Below, piece after piece: positions 8,114 through 16,795 of a stretch of 64,000 nucleotides of DNA (the first letter of the stretch is position 1; each line of letters begins with the position of its first letter). Made by a program: the position numbers and the translations under genes. Below the pieces are notes generated by a model, which did no database searches, had not been told where the DNA came from, and saw nothing but the letters and a program-made list of their open reading frames with translations. Origin of the DNA: Thiohalocapsa sp. ML1 (lineage in GTDB: Bacteria > Pseudomonadota > Gammaproteobacteria > Chromatiales > Chromatiaceae); NCBI RefSeq assembly GCF_001469165.1, contig NZ_JABX01000020.1, forward strand, positions 42,655 through 106,654, in the 5' to 3' direction.

Positions 8114-8773
8114 TCACGCATCGCCACGGCGCGCGAGCGCGCGCCATGCGGCGCGCAGCAGCCAGCGCAGGGCATAGACGACGAGCCCGATGCCCTCGTG
8201 CAGCAGCAGCCGCGGCAGCGCGGGCGGGCGCTCGGCGGGCGCGACCCGGCAGCCGGCGCCGCGGGCGCTGATCCCATGGGCGCGGAACGCGAGCAAGGCC
8301 CTGGGCAGATGCCAGGGATCGGTGACGAGCAACACCGGCCGCCGCTCAAGCCCTTGCCCGCGCAGCAGCCGGGCGCTGTGCGCCGCGTTCTGCCAGGTGT
8401 TGCGCGCGGAGGTCTCCACCAGGATGCGCGCGGGGGCGATACCGGCACCTGCCAGCGCGTCGGCGGCCACCAGGGCCTCGGGCCGGTGGTGCGGCGCCCG
8501 CGGCGGTGTCCCGCCGGTGGCGAGCAGCAGGGCGCACGGATGGGCTCGCAGCAGCTCGAGCGCGCAGCGCAGTCGCCGGGCCAGCGCGGGGCCGGGTCGC
8601 CCGTCGGCCGTCACGGGCGCGCCGAGCAGCACGAGCAGCGGCGCGGACGCCTCGGCGTCGCGGCCGGTGGGGGAGCGCTGGGGCCCGGCGCCTTCGGCCT
8701 GCCGCTCAGTCCGCGAAGCCGTAGATGAAATAGACGGTCTCCAGCAGCGTCGTGGGCTCCGAGTCCTCGCCAA
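8114..8773 (-). CDS. YdcF/ElyC-like DUF218 protein
   Basis: The protein has the DUF218 core: LLVLLGAPV, then LLLATGGTPP, ILVETSARNTWQNAAHSARLL, then LLVTDPWHLPRALLAF. These are the conserved positions of the YdcF/SanA/ElyC family, linked to envelope precursor or vancomycin-resistance functions in enterobacteria. The C-terminus has a short hydrophobic helix. The start is uncertain. The frame opens with TTG at 8773, overlapping the upstream binding-protein gene by 68 bases, and no ATG or GTG lies before the first conserved strand. A start close to 8706 with a non-ATG codon is possible. Confidence 0.75.
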   Translation of the reverse strand: MARTRSPRRCWRPSISSTASRTERQAEGAGPQRSPTGRDAEASAPLLVLLGAPVTADGRPGPALARRLRCALELLRAHPCALLLATGGTPPRAPHHRPEALVAADALAGAGIAPARILVETSARNTWQNAAHSARLLRGQGLERRPVLLVTDPWHLPRALLAFRAHGISARGAGCRVAPAERPPALPRLLLHEGIGLVVYALRWLLRAAWRALARRGDA

Positions 8774-9599
8774 ACCAGCGCTCGAAGATCCGGTCCACCT
8801 CGCGGGTGCGATAGACCTGCGCGAGCGCCGTGTTCACGGCAAGGCGAAAATCCGCGTCGTTGCGCGGCACCGAGAAGGCGTAGGGCTCCACCGAGAAGTC
8901 CGCGTCCAGGATGGCGAAGTCCTCGGCCCGGCCCGCCTCCGCCACCTGCCCGATCAGCACCAGCCGGTCGCCGGCCAAGGCATCCAGCTCGCCGGCCACG
9001 AGCTGCTCGCGCCCGTCGCGGGCGTCGCGGATGGGCACCAACTGGGCGTTGATGAGCCGCTCCTCCAGCACCGGTCGCAGCCGCCGCTCCGTGGTGGTCT
9101 CCGGGATCACACCGAGCTTCTTGCCGCCGAGATCCTCCAGCGCCCGAATGCCGCTGTCGGCGCGGGTCAGGATGCCGCCAGACTCGATGAAGACGACGTT
9201 GGAGAAGTCCACCTGCCGCTGGCGGGCCAGGGTCATGGTGGTGGTGCCGCACTCGATCTGCGCCTCGCCGTTGGCGACGGCGGCAACGCGCCGCGGCGTG
9301 TTGCCCTCGATCCAGGCGACCTCCAGGGCCTCCAGCCCGAGCGTCTTCTGCACGCCGGCGACGATGCGCCGGCACAGGTCCACCGAATAGCCGCGCGGCG
9401 TGCCGTCGGCGTCCTTGAACGAGAGCGGGTAGGCGTTCGGGTCGTAGGCGACGGTGATGCTCTTGGCGGCGCCGACGCGATCGAGCGCACCAGTGTCGGC
9501 GACGGCGTCACCGGCGCCGGCGACCCACGCGAGCAATGCCAGGGCCGGGCTGGCCCGGCTGCCGGAGCGGCGGAAGCAACGCAACAAAGGCCGCATCAC
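8706..9599 (-). CDS. Periplasmic amino-acid ABC transporter substrate-binding protein (family 3)
   Basis: The 297-residue protein has a signal peptide (basic start, hydrophobic core to about residue 35, cleavage near AVADTGA) and the family-3 solute-binding pattern: PLSFKDADGTPRGYSVDLC, GEAQIECGTTTMTLARQRQVDFS and DLGGKKLGV. It resembles glutamate/aspartate-binding GltI. No permease or ATPase gene is adjacent. It instead lies in a run with a PH-domain membrane gene (one base upstream) and ydcF, so it may serve a distant transporter or act as a sensor. Confidence 0.85.
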   Translation of the reverse strand: MMRPLLRCFRRSGSRASPALALLAWVAGAGDAVADTGALDRVGAAKSITVAYDPNAYPLSFKDADGTPRGYSVDLCRRIVAGVQKTLGLEALEVAWIEGNTPRRVAAVANGEAQIECGTTTMTLARQRQVDFSNVVFIESGGILTRADSGIRALEDLGGKKLGVIPETTTERRLRPVLEERLINAQLVPIRDARDGREQLVAGELDALAGDRLVLIGQVAEAGRAEDFAILDADFSVEPYAFSVPRNDADFRLAVNTALAQVYRTREVDRIFERWFGEDSEPTTLLETVYFIYGFAD

Positions 9600-9600
9600 G

Positions 9601-10074
9601 TCACTCGCCGCCGCTTTGCTGTTTGATCAGCGCACGGATCTCGCCCGGCCGCGGCAGCCCGCGGATGACCAGCTCCGGCTCGTCGCCGGTGGTGAAGACC
9701 ATGACATCGCCCGCGTTCAGAAACCGTTGCAGCAGCGACTGCTTGACCTGGGTGGTACGGATGGAGCTCATGTTCGTCTCCGTGTACTGCTTGTTCAGAA
9801 ACCCGTGGGTCCAGACCAGCTCGCGGGCGGTGATCTCCAGCCGGTCGAAGCGCGCGGTGACCCACCAGCCGAGCAACTGCAAGGCGCCCCAGGCGATGAG
9901 CAGCAAGCCGACGTAGCGCGGATTCGCCCAAGCGGGGAGCTCGACGCTGACCAGTTGCTGGGATAGGTACGGGATCTGCCCGGTGAGGGCGATATAGGCC
10001 CCGATCAGGATCAGGAGCCAGGCGATCAGGGTTCCGAAGGGGTCGCATTCGCCAAACGGACGGGTTGGCTGCAT
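9601..10074 (-). CDS. PH-domain (bPH2, YdbS-like) membrane protein
   Basis: The 157-residue protein has two membrane helices in its first half (LIAWLLILIGAYIALTG and VGLLLIAWGALQLLGWWV). A bacterial PH domain follows: DRLEITARELVWTHGFLNKQYTETNMSSIRTTQVKQSLLQR, here quoted only as the region of residues 75-115. Such proteins are inner-membrane components of unknown role. The start at 10074 is preferred over 10182 because the extension is Cys-rich and unlike the family. Its stop codon is one base from the start of the binding-protein gene, indicating an operon. Confidence 0.8.
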   Translation of the reverse strand: MQPTRPFGECDPFGTLIAWLLILIGAYIALTGQIPYLSQQLVSVELPAWANPRYVGLLLIAWGALQLLGWWVTARFDRLEITARELVWTHGFLNKQYTETNMSSIRTTQVKQSLLQRFLNAGDVMVFTTGDEPELVIRGLPRPGEIRALIKQQSGGE

Positions 10075-10130
10075 ACAATGGCGTTGACATAGGCCGCTCC
10101 TAAGGCTGTGGCCGGAACAAAAGCGCACAG

Positions 10131-11987
10131 ATGGTACCAGTATCCCAATCGGGGAAACACGACGAGCCAACACGGCCTGCACCGCAGCACGGCGGCGGGC
10201 GGCGGGGTGCAGCGGCGCCGGGCCACGCCTTCGGCGGTCGCGAGCGCCTGGCGCTGTTGCTTATCCTGGTCACCGCCGCCCTCGGCGGCACCGGCGCCGC
10301 GCTGGGCCTGTTGCTCGACGCCGCAATGACGCAGCAGCGCGCCCTGCTCGCCGACATCGCCCACAGTCAGGCCCGGCTTATCGGCGCGGTGGGACGCTTC
10401 GACCGCCGCTTCTCGCAGGACTTCCCGGCCGGCGCCGGTGCGGCGACGCTGGCGCAGATCCGCGAGGCCGTGGGCGCCTTCGGCGGGCTCGGCGAGAGCG
10501 GCGAGCTCGTGCTCGCCCATCGCGTCGAGGACCGGATCGAGCTCTTGCTGGTGAACGCCAACGCGCCGGCGGACACGCCGCTTTCGGTGCCCTGGCAATC
10601 GCATCTCGCCGAGCCGATGCGCGCGGCCCTGTCCGGGGCGTCGCGGGTCCTGATCGGCCGCGACTACGCCGGCCGGCGCGTGCTAGCCGCCACCGCCCCG
10701 CTCGACCAACTGGGCTGGGGCCTCGTGGTAAAGGTGGATCTGGCGGAGATCCGCCGGCCGTTCGCGCGTGCCGCCGCCATCGCGGTGGGCATCGCCGTGC
10801 TGCTCGCCGGCATCGGCGCGGCGCTGTTCTTCCACATTACCGACCCCCTGCTGCAGCGGCTCGCGACCAGCGAGGCCCGTTTCCGGGCGCTGTTCGAGGA
10901 CGCCCCCATAGGGGTGGCGCTGGTATCCCGCGATGGCCATGTCGCGCTCAGCAATCAGGCGCTGCGCACGTTGCTTGGCCGCGACGCCAGCACCTTGGCG
11001 CGGCAGAGCTTTGCTGGGCTCACCCACCCCGATGACGTCGCTACCGATATCGCGCACTACCAAGCCCTCTGGGCCGGCGACCTCGACAGCTACAGCATGG
11101 ACAAGCGCTACCTGCGCCCGGACGGCAGCATTGTTTGGGGCCACCTCACCGTGGCGCTCATGCGCGACGGCGACGGCCGTGCGCTCGGCGCCGTCGGCAT
11201 GCTGGAGGACATCGGCGAGCGTCGGCGCATGCAGCAGACGCTCGACGAGACCCGTGACAAGGCCATGCAGTTGGAGAAGCTGTCCGCGCTCGGTACCTTC
11301 GTCGGCGGCATCGCGCACGAGATCAAGAACCCGCTGATGGGCCTGTCGAACTACATCGCCCACGTCGAGGCCCACTTGGCGGACGCCATGCTCGCGCCCT
11401 ACCTCGTGCGCGCCCAGGAGCAGGTGCGCCGCATCGGGCGCATTGTCGACGGCGTGCTCGGCTACGCGCGCGACGACAACGCGGCGACGGGCACGGTGGA
11501 TCTGAGCGAGGTTGTCCGCGATGTCACCAGCCTCGTCGGCAGCGAGCTCAGGGCCAACGGCATCAAGCTGGACAACCTGCTGCCGCGCGCGCCGGTGTAC
11601 GTGATGAGCAACCGCGACGTCCTGAACCAGGCGCTCCTCAACCTGCTGCTGAACGCGATCCAAGCCCTGCGCGACAGCGACCCACGCGAGATCCGCGTCG
11701 CCATCACGCGCGAGCCGCAACGGGTCTTGCTCAGCATTAGCGACAGCGGCCCGGGGGTGCCGGACGCGATCCGCCGGCGCATCTTCGATCCCTTCTTCAC
11801 CACTAAGCCGCCCGGCGAGGGCACCGGGCTTGGGCTGAGCGTCGCGCAGCAGGGCTTGCACACCGTCGGTGCCGAGCTGGTGCTGGTGCCGGCCGCGGAC
11901 AGCGGCGCGCGCTTTCTGATCCGGCTGCCGGCGGCGGAGCCGGGTCGCGGTAACGACCATGGCGACCAGCGCCACCCCGGAGGATGA
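10131..11987 (+). CDS. PAS-containing membrane sensor histidine kinase
   Basis: The 618-residue protein has two membrane helices (about 42-66 and 218-240) flanking a periplasmic sensor domain. A PAS domain (about 255-370, with PDGSIVWGHLTVALMRD) and a HisKA/HATPase module follow. The phospho-acceptor is in GIAHEIKNPL (His near 395). The ATP-binding part shows LLNAIQAL (N box), SDSGPGVP (G1), FFTTKPPGEGTGLGLS (F/G2). The HATPase boxes are all complete. No response regulator lies beside it, so it is an orphan kinase. Its gene is divergent from the PH-domain operon with about 55 bases between starts. Confidence 0.9.
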   Translation: MVPVSQSGKHDEPTRPAPQHGGGRRGAAAPGHAFGGRERLALLLILVTAALGGTGAALGLLLDAAMTQQRALLADIAHSQARLIGAVGRFDRRFSQDFPAGAGAATLAQIREAVGAFGGLGESGELVLAHRVEDRIELLLVNANAPADTPLSVPWQSHLAEPMRAALSGASRVLIGRDYAGRRVLAATAPLDQLGWGLVVKVDLAEIRRPFARAAAIAVGIAVLLAGIGAALFFHITDPLLQRLATSEARFRALFEDAPIGVALVSRDGHVALSNQALRTLLGRDASTLARQSFAGLTHPDDVATDIAHYQALWAGDLDSYSMDKRYLRPDGSIVWGHLTVALMRDGDGRALGAVGMLEDIGERRRMQQTLDETRDKAMQLEKLSALGTFVGGIAHEIKNPLMGLSNYIAHVEAHLADAMLAPYLVRAQEQVRRIGRIVDGVLGYARDDNAATGTVDLSEVVRDVTSLVGSELRANGIKLDNLLPRAPVYVMSNRDVLNQALLNLLLNAIQALRDSDPREIRVAITREPQRVLLSISDSGPGVPDAIRRRIFDPFFTTKPPGEGTGLGLSVAQQGLHTVGAELVLVPAADSGARFLIRLPAAEPGRGNDHGDQRHPGG

Positions 11988-12048
11988 AAGGCGCTGCTTG
12001 CCATGGCCGTTTCCCGCACACCGGCCATCTCACAGGGGGAGAGGGGGA

Positions 12049-12212
12049 CTAAGGCGATTTCTGTCAAGAAACATACCGCCTGGCTTGTCTTTTCGCCCGC
12101 CTTCTGCGTCGCGGCAGCGGGTGCATAGTTCGACTATGCACTCGCTGCCGCTCCTTGAAGGCGGACGAAAATCCTGCGCCATTCGGTACGTTTTTTCCGG
12201 CAATCGCCTAAG
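12049..12212. repeat. 164-base imperfect palindrome, MITE-like
   Basis: The two halves mirror each other from CTAAGGCGATT at 12049 to AATCGCCTAAG at 12212. The centre is GTGCATAGT-TCG-ACTATGCAC (12121-12141). Long matching tracts include CATACCG/CGGTACG, TTTTCG/CGAAAA, CCCGCCTTC/GAAGGCGGA and CGGCAGCG/CGCTGCCG. The element sits in the 270-base gap between the kinase and cca and could form one long hairpin. No transposase or clear target duplication is visible. Confidence 0.85.
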
Positions 12213-12257
12213 GAGCGCGCTGCGCGCGACTTTCATGGTAAAGCCGCTCGCACGAGC

Positions 12258-13526
12258 TCAGTCTGCTGCGCCGGGCTGGCCGGCGCGACGGCAGGCGGCA
12301 CCGATCGCGGCGAGGCGGGCGCGCCGGATCTCGTCCGGTATGCGCCGCGGCTCCGCGGCCGACTCGGCAATGCTGCCGAGATCCAGGCCCCGCGCCGCCC
12401 GCGCACAGCGGCGCACCAGCTCGGCCTGGGGGTAGGCGCGCTCCTCGTGGCCGAGGCGCCCGCGGTAGTCCGCCTCGCAGGCGAGCAGCATCTGCTCCAG
12501 GCGTCCGGGGCGGCGGAACAGGTCCACGCCTTCAAACATCGCGAGCAGCGTCGTGGACCTCAGCTCCGCCGCGCGATGCACGAGCCCATGGTAGCGGGCG
12601 GTGATGCGCGCCAGCTCGCAGAAACGCTTCGGCACGCGGAAGCGGTCGCACACGGCCGTGACGAGATCGACGCTGCGCTCCTCATGGCCATGGTGCCGCG
12701 GCCAGGTCTCGGGCGGCGTCGTGCCCTTGCCCAGATCGTGGCACAGGGCCGCGAAGCGCACCTCGGCGGCGTCCGACAGCCTGGCCGCGGTGTCCACCAC
12801 GAGCATGACGTGCACGCCAGTGTCGATCTCCGGGTGCCACTGCGCGGGCTGCGGCACGCCGAACAGCCGGTCCAGCTCCGGCAGCAGCCGCGCCAAGGCA
12901 CCACACTCGCGCAGCACCAGGAAGAACAGCGACGGGCGCGACTCGCTGAGCGCCTTGGCCATCTCCTGCCAGACCCGCTCCGGCACCAGCGCATCCACCT
13001 CGCCCGCGGCGACCATGTCGCGCATCAGCGCCATGGTCTCGTCGGCGACATGGAAGCCGAGCTCGGCAAAGCGCGCCGCGAAGCGGGCGACACGCAGGAT
13101 GCGCACGGGGTCCTCGACGAAGGCCGGCGACACATGCCGCAGCACCCGCGCCTTCAGGTCCGCGACACCGCCGAAGGGGTCGATGATGCGCCCGTCCCAA
13201 TCCTCCGCCAGCGCGTTGATGGTGAGGTCCCGGCGGGCGAGGTCCTGTTCCAGCGTGACGTCGGGTGCGGCGTGCACGACGAAACCGTGATAGCCGGGGG
13301 CGGACTTGCGCTCCGTGCGCGCCAGCGCGTACTCATCCTTGGTCTCCGGATGCAGAAAGACGGGGAAGTCCTTACCTACCTGGGTGAAGCCGCGGCGCAG
13401 CATCTCCTCGGCGCTGGCGCCGACGACCACATAGTCGAGCTCATCCACCGGCAGGCACAACAGCCGGTCGCGCACGGCGCCGCCCACGAGGTAGATCCGC
13501 AGGCCGTCAGTGGCTGCCGCACTCAC
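12258..13526 (-). CDS. cca: CCA tRNA nucleotidyltransferase (with HD phosphohydrolase domain)
   Basis: The 422-residue protein aligns by eye over its whole length with E. coli Cca (412 residues). It has GGAVRD (residues 15-20), ALARTERKSAPGYHGF, RRDLTINALA, EDPVRILRVARFAARF, WHPEIDTGVH and the HD-domain motifs CHDLGKG and HHGHE. The enzyme adds or repairs the 3' CCA of tRNA; the HD domain adds phosphatase and 2',3'-cyclic phosphodiesterase activity. The catalytic carboxylate pair is Glu29-Leu-Asp31, where E. coli has Asp-x-Asp; this is a conservative change. The start follows the family N-terminus closely. Confidence 0.97.
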   Translation of the reverse strand: MSAAATDGLRIYLVGGAVRDRLLCLPVDELDYVVVGASAEEMLRRGFTQVGKDFPVFLHPETKDEYALARTERKSAPGYHGFVVHAAPDVTLEQDLARRDLTINALAEDWDGRIIDPFGGVADLKARVLRHVSPAFVEDPVRILRVARFAARFAELGFHVADETMALMRDMVAAGEVDALVPERVWQEMAKALSESRPSLFFLVLRECGALARLLPELDRLFGVPQPAQWHPEIDTGVHVMLVVDTAARLSDAAEVRFAALCHDLGKGTTPPETWPRHHGHEERSVDLVTAVCDRFRVPKRFCELARITARYHGLVHRAAELRSTTLLAMFEGVDLFRRPGRLEQMLLACEADYRGRLGHEERAYPQAELVRRCARAARGLDLGSIAESAAEPRRIPDEIRRARLAAIGAACRRAGQPGAAD

Positions 13527-13794
13527 ACAAAGAACCCCGGGGACGCAAATTGGCTGGCGCTTCGCGCGGGTCTCGTGTCAATGCGAGCGCGGATGGGCAA
13601 GGGACGACGGGCGGATCGGGCTATGCGTTGACCTGCCATCGTCGCCCCCGGAAGATACGGCCAAAGATTATACGCGGCCCACCGGACGGCACCGAACGCG
13701 CCTGTCGGTTGAAGCCGTACTGGAACACGCCGACGCCGGCGTGCCACCAGCGTAAAATGTACTGTTTTTGCCGCCTGAGGCAGGGTAAGGATCG

Positions 13795-14283
13795 ATGTTG
13801 CGCATTCTGGGATACCTCGTGCTGCTGGCACTCCTCGGCTACGGCATGTGGCCCTACTACAGCTTGTTCCAGCTCGACGACGCGGTGCGCGAGGCCGACC
13901 CCCAGGCGATTGCCCCGTTCGTCGACCTGCCGGCGATCCAGGCCAGCTATGCCACACGCCTCGCGCCCGGCCTCCCCGTATTCGAACCACGCGACGCACC
14001 GGGCGCCGATCAGGTGATTGTCTGGCTCAACACCAACCTGCCGCGCCTCGGCGACGCGGCCATCGAGCAGGCCATCACGCTGGAATGGGTCCGCGATACG
14101 CTGCGCGAGGCCGCGGAACGCACCACGGAGAGCCGCCCGGCGCTGCTCATCGACGGCGTGGACTTCGCGTTCTTCGAATCCTGGAACCGGTTCGTCGTGC
14201 GCATCGGCCCGCTCGGTGCCGACGCGCACCTGGTGCTCGGGCTCGATTGGCCGCAGTGGCGCGTGGTCGACCTGGTGCGTTAG
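13795..14283 (+). CDS. DUF2939 family protein
   Basis: The 162-residue protein has an N-terminal membrane helix or uncleaved signal (LGYLVLLALLGYGMWPYYSL) followed by LDDAVREADPQAIAPFVDLPAI, here spanning residues 26-47, a pattern I recall from DUF2939. The fold is probably a small periplasmic alpha/beta domain with an SH3-like or NTF2-like use, but function is unknown. It overlaps the convergent zinc-ribbon gene by four bases at the stop codons. A TAAAATGT tract upstream near 13752 may be part of its promoter. Confidence 0.75.
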   Translation: MLRILGYLVLLALLGYGMWPYYSLFQLDDAVREADPQAIAPFVDLPAIQASYATRLAPGLPVFEPRDAPGADQVIVWLNTNLPRLGDAAIEQAITLEWVRDTLREAAERTTESRPALLIDGVDFAFFESWNRFVVRIGPLGADAHLVLGLDWPQWRVVDLVR

Positions 14284-14654
14284 TCCCTCACCAGCTTGCC
14301 GTGGTCCAGCAGCAGCAGCCGACACGCGGCACAGTGCCAGGCCATGTTCGCGGCCGGCGGCACATGCATGCTGATGGTGTTCGGGAGCGCCGTGCCGATA
14401 TGCGCGAAAAGCCCGGGCCGACCGCGACTGCGTGCCGAGAAGATGGCCCCCTTCCCGAGCATGACCCAGCCCGGCGCCATCGGCGCGCCGCAGCCGGGGC
14501 ACGCATAGTCGCGGCCGCGCCACAGCGCCGGAGCATCCGGCACGGCCCGATGGTGTCGACGGAGCCAGGCCACGAGCGCCAGCAGCGCGCCGATGGCAAG
14601 GATGCCGAAGCCGAGCCCAACGAGCAATGCCGTCATCAGCGTAGTCTCGAACAT
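14280..14654 (-). CDS. Membrane-anchored zinc-ribbon protein
   Basis: The 124-residue protein has one membrane helix at about residues 6-32 (LMTALLVGLGFGILAIGALL) and a C-terminal zinc ribbon. The ribbon has a CPGCGAPM knuckle near residue 52 and a WHCAACRLLLLDHG knuckle near residue 107. The order CxxC, a KGAIFSA-type strand, then CxxC followed by a short I/LLDH tail resembles the DUF6487 family, an assignment from memory. Function is unknown. The start at 14654 is chosen because the upstream extension to 14732 is Arg/Gly-rich and precedes the membrane helix. Confidence 0.65.
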   Translation of the reverse strand: MFETTLMTALLVGLGFGILAIGALLALVAWLRRHHRAVPDAPALWRGRDYACPGCGAPMAPGWVMLGKGAIFSARSRGRPGLFAHIGTALPNTISMHVPPAANMAWHCAACRLLLLDHGKLVRD

Positions 14655-14803
14655 TCCGTGCCTCCCCCTTACATGGGTGGGTGCGCGGCCGACCCGCGGC
14701 CCGCGCAGGATGCCCAAAGCGTCACCCGGCAATGCCCGCTCGACTGTGCATCAGCTCACATACGCCCACTGAACCGCGCGCACCGCCTTCCAGGAGATTT
14801 CCA

Positions 14804-15196
14804 TTGAAGCCGAACCCGACCACCGCCCTCGCCGCCCTGCTCCTGCTCGTCGCCGCGGGCGACGCCGCCGCCTTCAAGTGCATGCCGCTCTACGGCAACT
14901 GGTGCGGCATTAACCACCCGAGCTACGGCGCACCGCCGCCGGTGGATGCCTTCGATGCCGCCTGCATGCGCCATGACCTGTGCACGGCGAGCCTGCCCGG
15001 GGACCGTCCCTGCGACATCGCCTTCCTCAACGAGCTGCACGCCGCCGCGGCGCACGCGGGCGGCATGCCGCGCCCGCTGCAATGGGCCGAGTACGTGATC
15101 CGGCTCAAGGCCGGCGGTCCCTGGGGCGGCATGCCGATGCCGACGCCTTGGGACGCGATGGGGATGTTCTCCAGCGTGACGGCGCCCTGCTGGTAG
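14804..15196 (+). CDS. Secreted phospholipase A2-like protein (TTG start)
   Basis: From a TTG start at 14804, with AGGAG seven bases upstream, the protein is 130 residues. It has a signal peptide (TALAALLLLVAAGDAAA) and a mature part containing YGNWCG, then VDAFDAACMRHDLC. The C54-x2-H57-D58 arrangement is the phospholipase A2 active-site helix, and YGNWCG fits the calcium loop. It probably acts in the periplasm or outside the cell on phospholipids. Eight cysteines or fewer are present, less than in animal enzymes. An ATG-led extension to 14681 overlaps the upstream divergent region and lacks a signal-peptide layout. Confidence 0.75.
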   Translation: MKPNPTTALAALLLLVAAGDAAAFKCMPLYGNWCGINHPSYGAPPPVDAFDAACMRHDLCTASLPGDRPCDIAFLNELHAAAAHAGGMPRPLQWAEYVIRLKAGGPWGGMPMPTPWDAMGMFSSVTAPCW

Positions 15197-15234
15197 CGGC
15201 CCGGCTGGATGCGCGGCCGCATGCCGCGCCGGCA

Positions 15235-15290
15235 AAAGGGCCGAGGGCCGAGGGCCAAGGGAGCCTGCCTCGGCCCTCTGGCTCGCTTTC
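15235..15290. repeat. Heptameric GGGCCGA array with inverted arm
   Basis: GGGCCGA-GGGCCGA-GGGCCAA on the left and CTCGGCCCTC on the right face each other around a short loop. The array sits between the convergent phospholipase-like and peptide-binding-protein genes. Confidence 0.75.
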
Positions 15291-15295
15291 CGTCG

Positions 15296-16792
15296 CTAGC
15301 CGACCTCCACCGTCGCCAACCCGTCGTAAGCACCATCCGGCGCCAGTGCATAGCCGGCGACGCCGTCGCGGGTGGCGAGCACCTGATCCTCGAACCACAG
15401 CGGCAGATAAGGCAGGTCTTGGTGCAGCAGGTGCTGGAGCGCGCGATACAGCGCCGCCTGCCGCGCCGGGTCCGAGGCGGCAGCGGCGGCATCGATCAGC
15501 GCGTCCGCGTCGCTGCTGACGTAGCGACCGCGGTTGGCGCCCTCCGGCGGCAGCGCCCCGCTGTGAAAGGCATAGCGAAAGATGTCGGGGCTGCGGATGC
15601 CGACCCAGGTCAGGCTGTAGAGCTGAAAGCGCCCGGCCTTGATGTCGCCGAAGAAGGTCCCCCAGTCGAAGCTCTGCACCCGCACCTCGACGCCGATACG
15701 CGCGAGCTGGGCCTGGATCACCGTCGCAAACCGCAGCCGGAACGGATCGCTTGACGTCTTGAAGCTCAGCACCAGTGGCCGCGCCGGCCCATAGCCGGCC
15801 TCGGCCAGCAGCCGCCGGGCCAGCGCCGGGTCGAACCGGTGCGCCGCCAGATCCGCGGCACCGGCCCAGTGCTCCGGCGGAAACAGCGCCTCCGCGGGCC
15901 GGCCGTTGCCCTGGAACAGCCAGCGCAGAATCGCCCCGCGGTCCACGGCATGGGCAACGGCCCGGCGGACCCGAAGATCGCCGGTCGCCGGGTCCGCGAG
16001 GTTGAAGCCGAGGTACGAAAAATTCACGCCGCCGGCCCGCTCTACCCGCACCTCCGGCCGGCGCGCGAGATAGCCCACCAGCTCCGGCGGCAGATCGTTC
16101 TGCAGCATCTGCACCTCGCCGCGCAGGAGCTTCATGATGCGCACGTTCGGGTCCTTGACGGTCACCAGCTCCAGCACCTGCCCGTCGCGCCGGCGCCGCA
16201 GGGCGATGCGGCCCGGCTCCGGCCAGTGCGCGAGCACCAAGGGTCCGCTCCCCGCCGGCTCGCGCTGAAAGCCATGATCGTTGCCGATCAGCCGCGCCGG
16301 TTGGATGCCGAGACCGGCGTGATAGGGGAAGAGCGGCTCCGGCGCCTCCAGCTCGAAATCGACGCTGCGATCGTCCAACACATCGATCCGCGCGATCACG
16401 GCCAGCACGCCGCGGTGATGCGACGCGGTGGCCGGGTCCAGCACCGACGCATAGGTCGCCGCCACGTCTGCGGCCCGCACCGGGCTGCCGTCACTGAAGG
16501 GTGCGATGTTATCCCGCAGCCGAAAGCGCCAGCGCGTGGGACTAAGCTGCTCGAAGTCCGCGATGCCGGGCACGGGCCGGCTCGCCGCATCGTACTCCAC
16601 CAGCCGCGCGTACAGCAGCCGGTTGACGCGCTCCGACACCGCGTCCGTGGCCCGGCGCGGGTCGAGATTGCGCGGCTCATTGGCGATGGCGAAGCGCAGC
16701 ACGCCACCCGCGCTTGGATCACGTCGCGAACAGCCGGCGAGCGCCGCGATGGGGGCCGCGGCGAAGCCGGTAAGGAGGCGGCGGCGGTGCAT
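15296..16792 (-). CDS. Peptide/opine ABC transporter substrate-binding lipoprotein (family 5)
   Basis: The 498-residue protein starts with two Arg pairs and a lipobox-like LAGC near residue 21, indicating a lipoprotein; the RRR start could also suit Tat export. The mature part has the family-5 signatures: LRFAIANEPRNLDPR, the WRFRLRDNI/FSDGSPVRAADVA region, and a DPALARRLLAEAGYG motif near the ligand lid. Such proteins bind peptides, opines or nickel chelates for DppBCDF-type transporters. No permease genes are adjacent, so the partner is elsewhere. A long 48-base tandem array lies immediately upstream of its start codon. Confidence 0.9.
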   Translation of the reverse strand: MHRRRLLTGFAAAPIAALAGCSRRDPSAGGVLRFAIANEPRNLDPRRATDAVSERVNRLLYARLVEYDAASRPVPGIADFEQLSPTRWRFRLRDNIAPFSDGSPVRAADVAATYASVLDPATASHHRGVLAVIARIDVLDDRSVDFELEAPEPLFPYHAGLGIQPARLIGNDHGFQREPAGSGPLVLAHWPEPGRIALRRRRDGQVLELVTVKDPNVRIMKLLRGEVQMLQNDLPPELVGYLARRPEVRVERAGGVNFSYLGFNLADPATGDLRVRRAVAHAVDRGAILRWLFQGNGRPAEALFPPEHWAGAADLAAHRFDPALARRLLAEAGYGPARPLVLSFKTSSDPFRLRFATVIQAQLARIGVEVRVQSFDWGTFFGDIKAGRFQLYSLTWVGIRSPDIFRYAFHSGALPPEGANRGRYVSSDADALIDAAAAASDPARQAALYRALQHLLHQDLPYLPLWFEDQVLATRDGVAGYALAPDGAYDGLATVEVG

Positions 16793-16795
16793 TGA

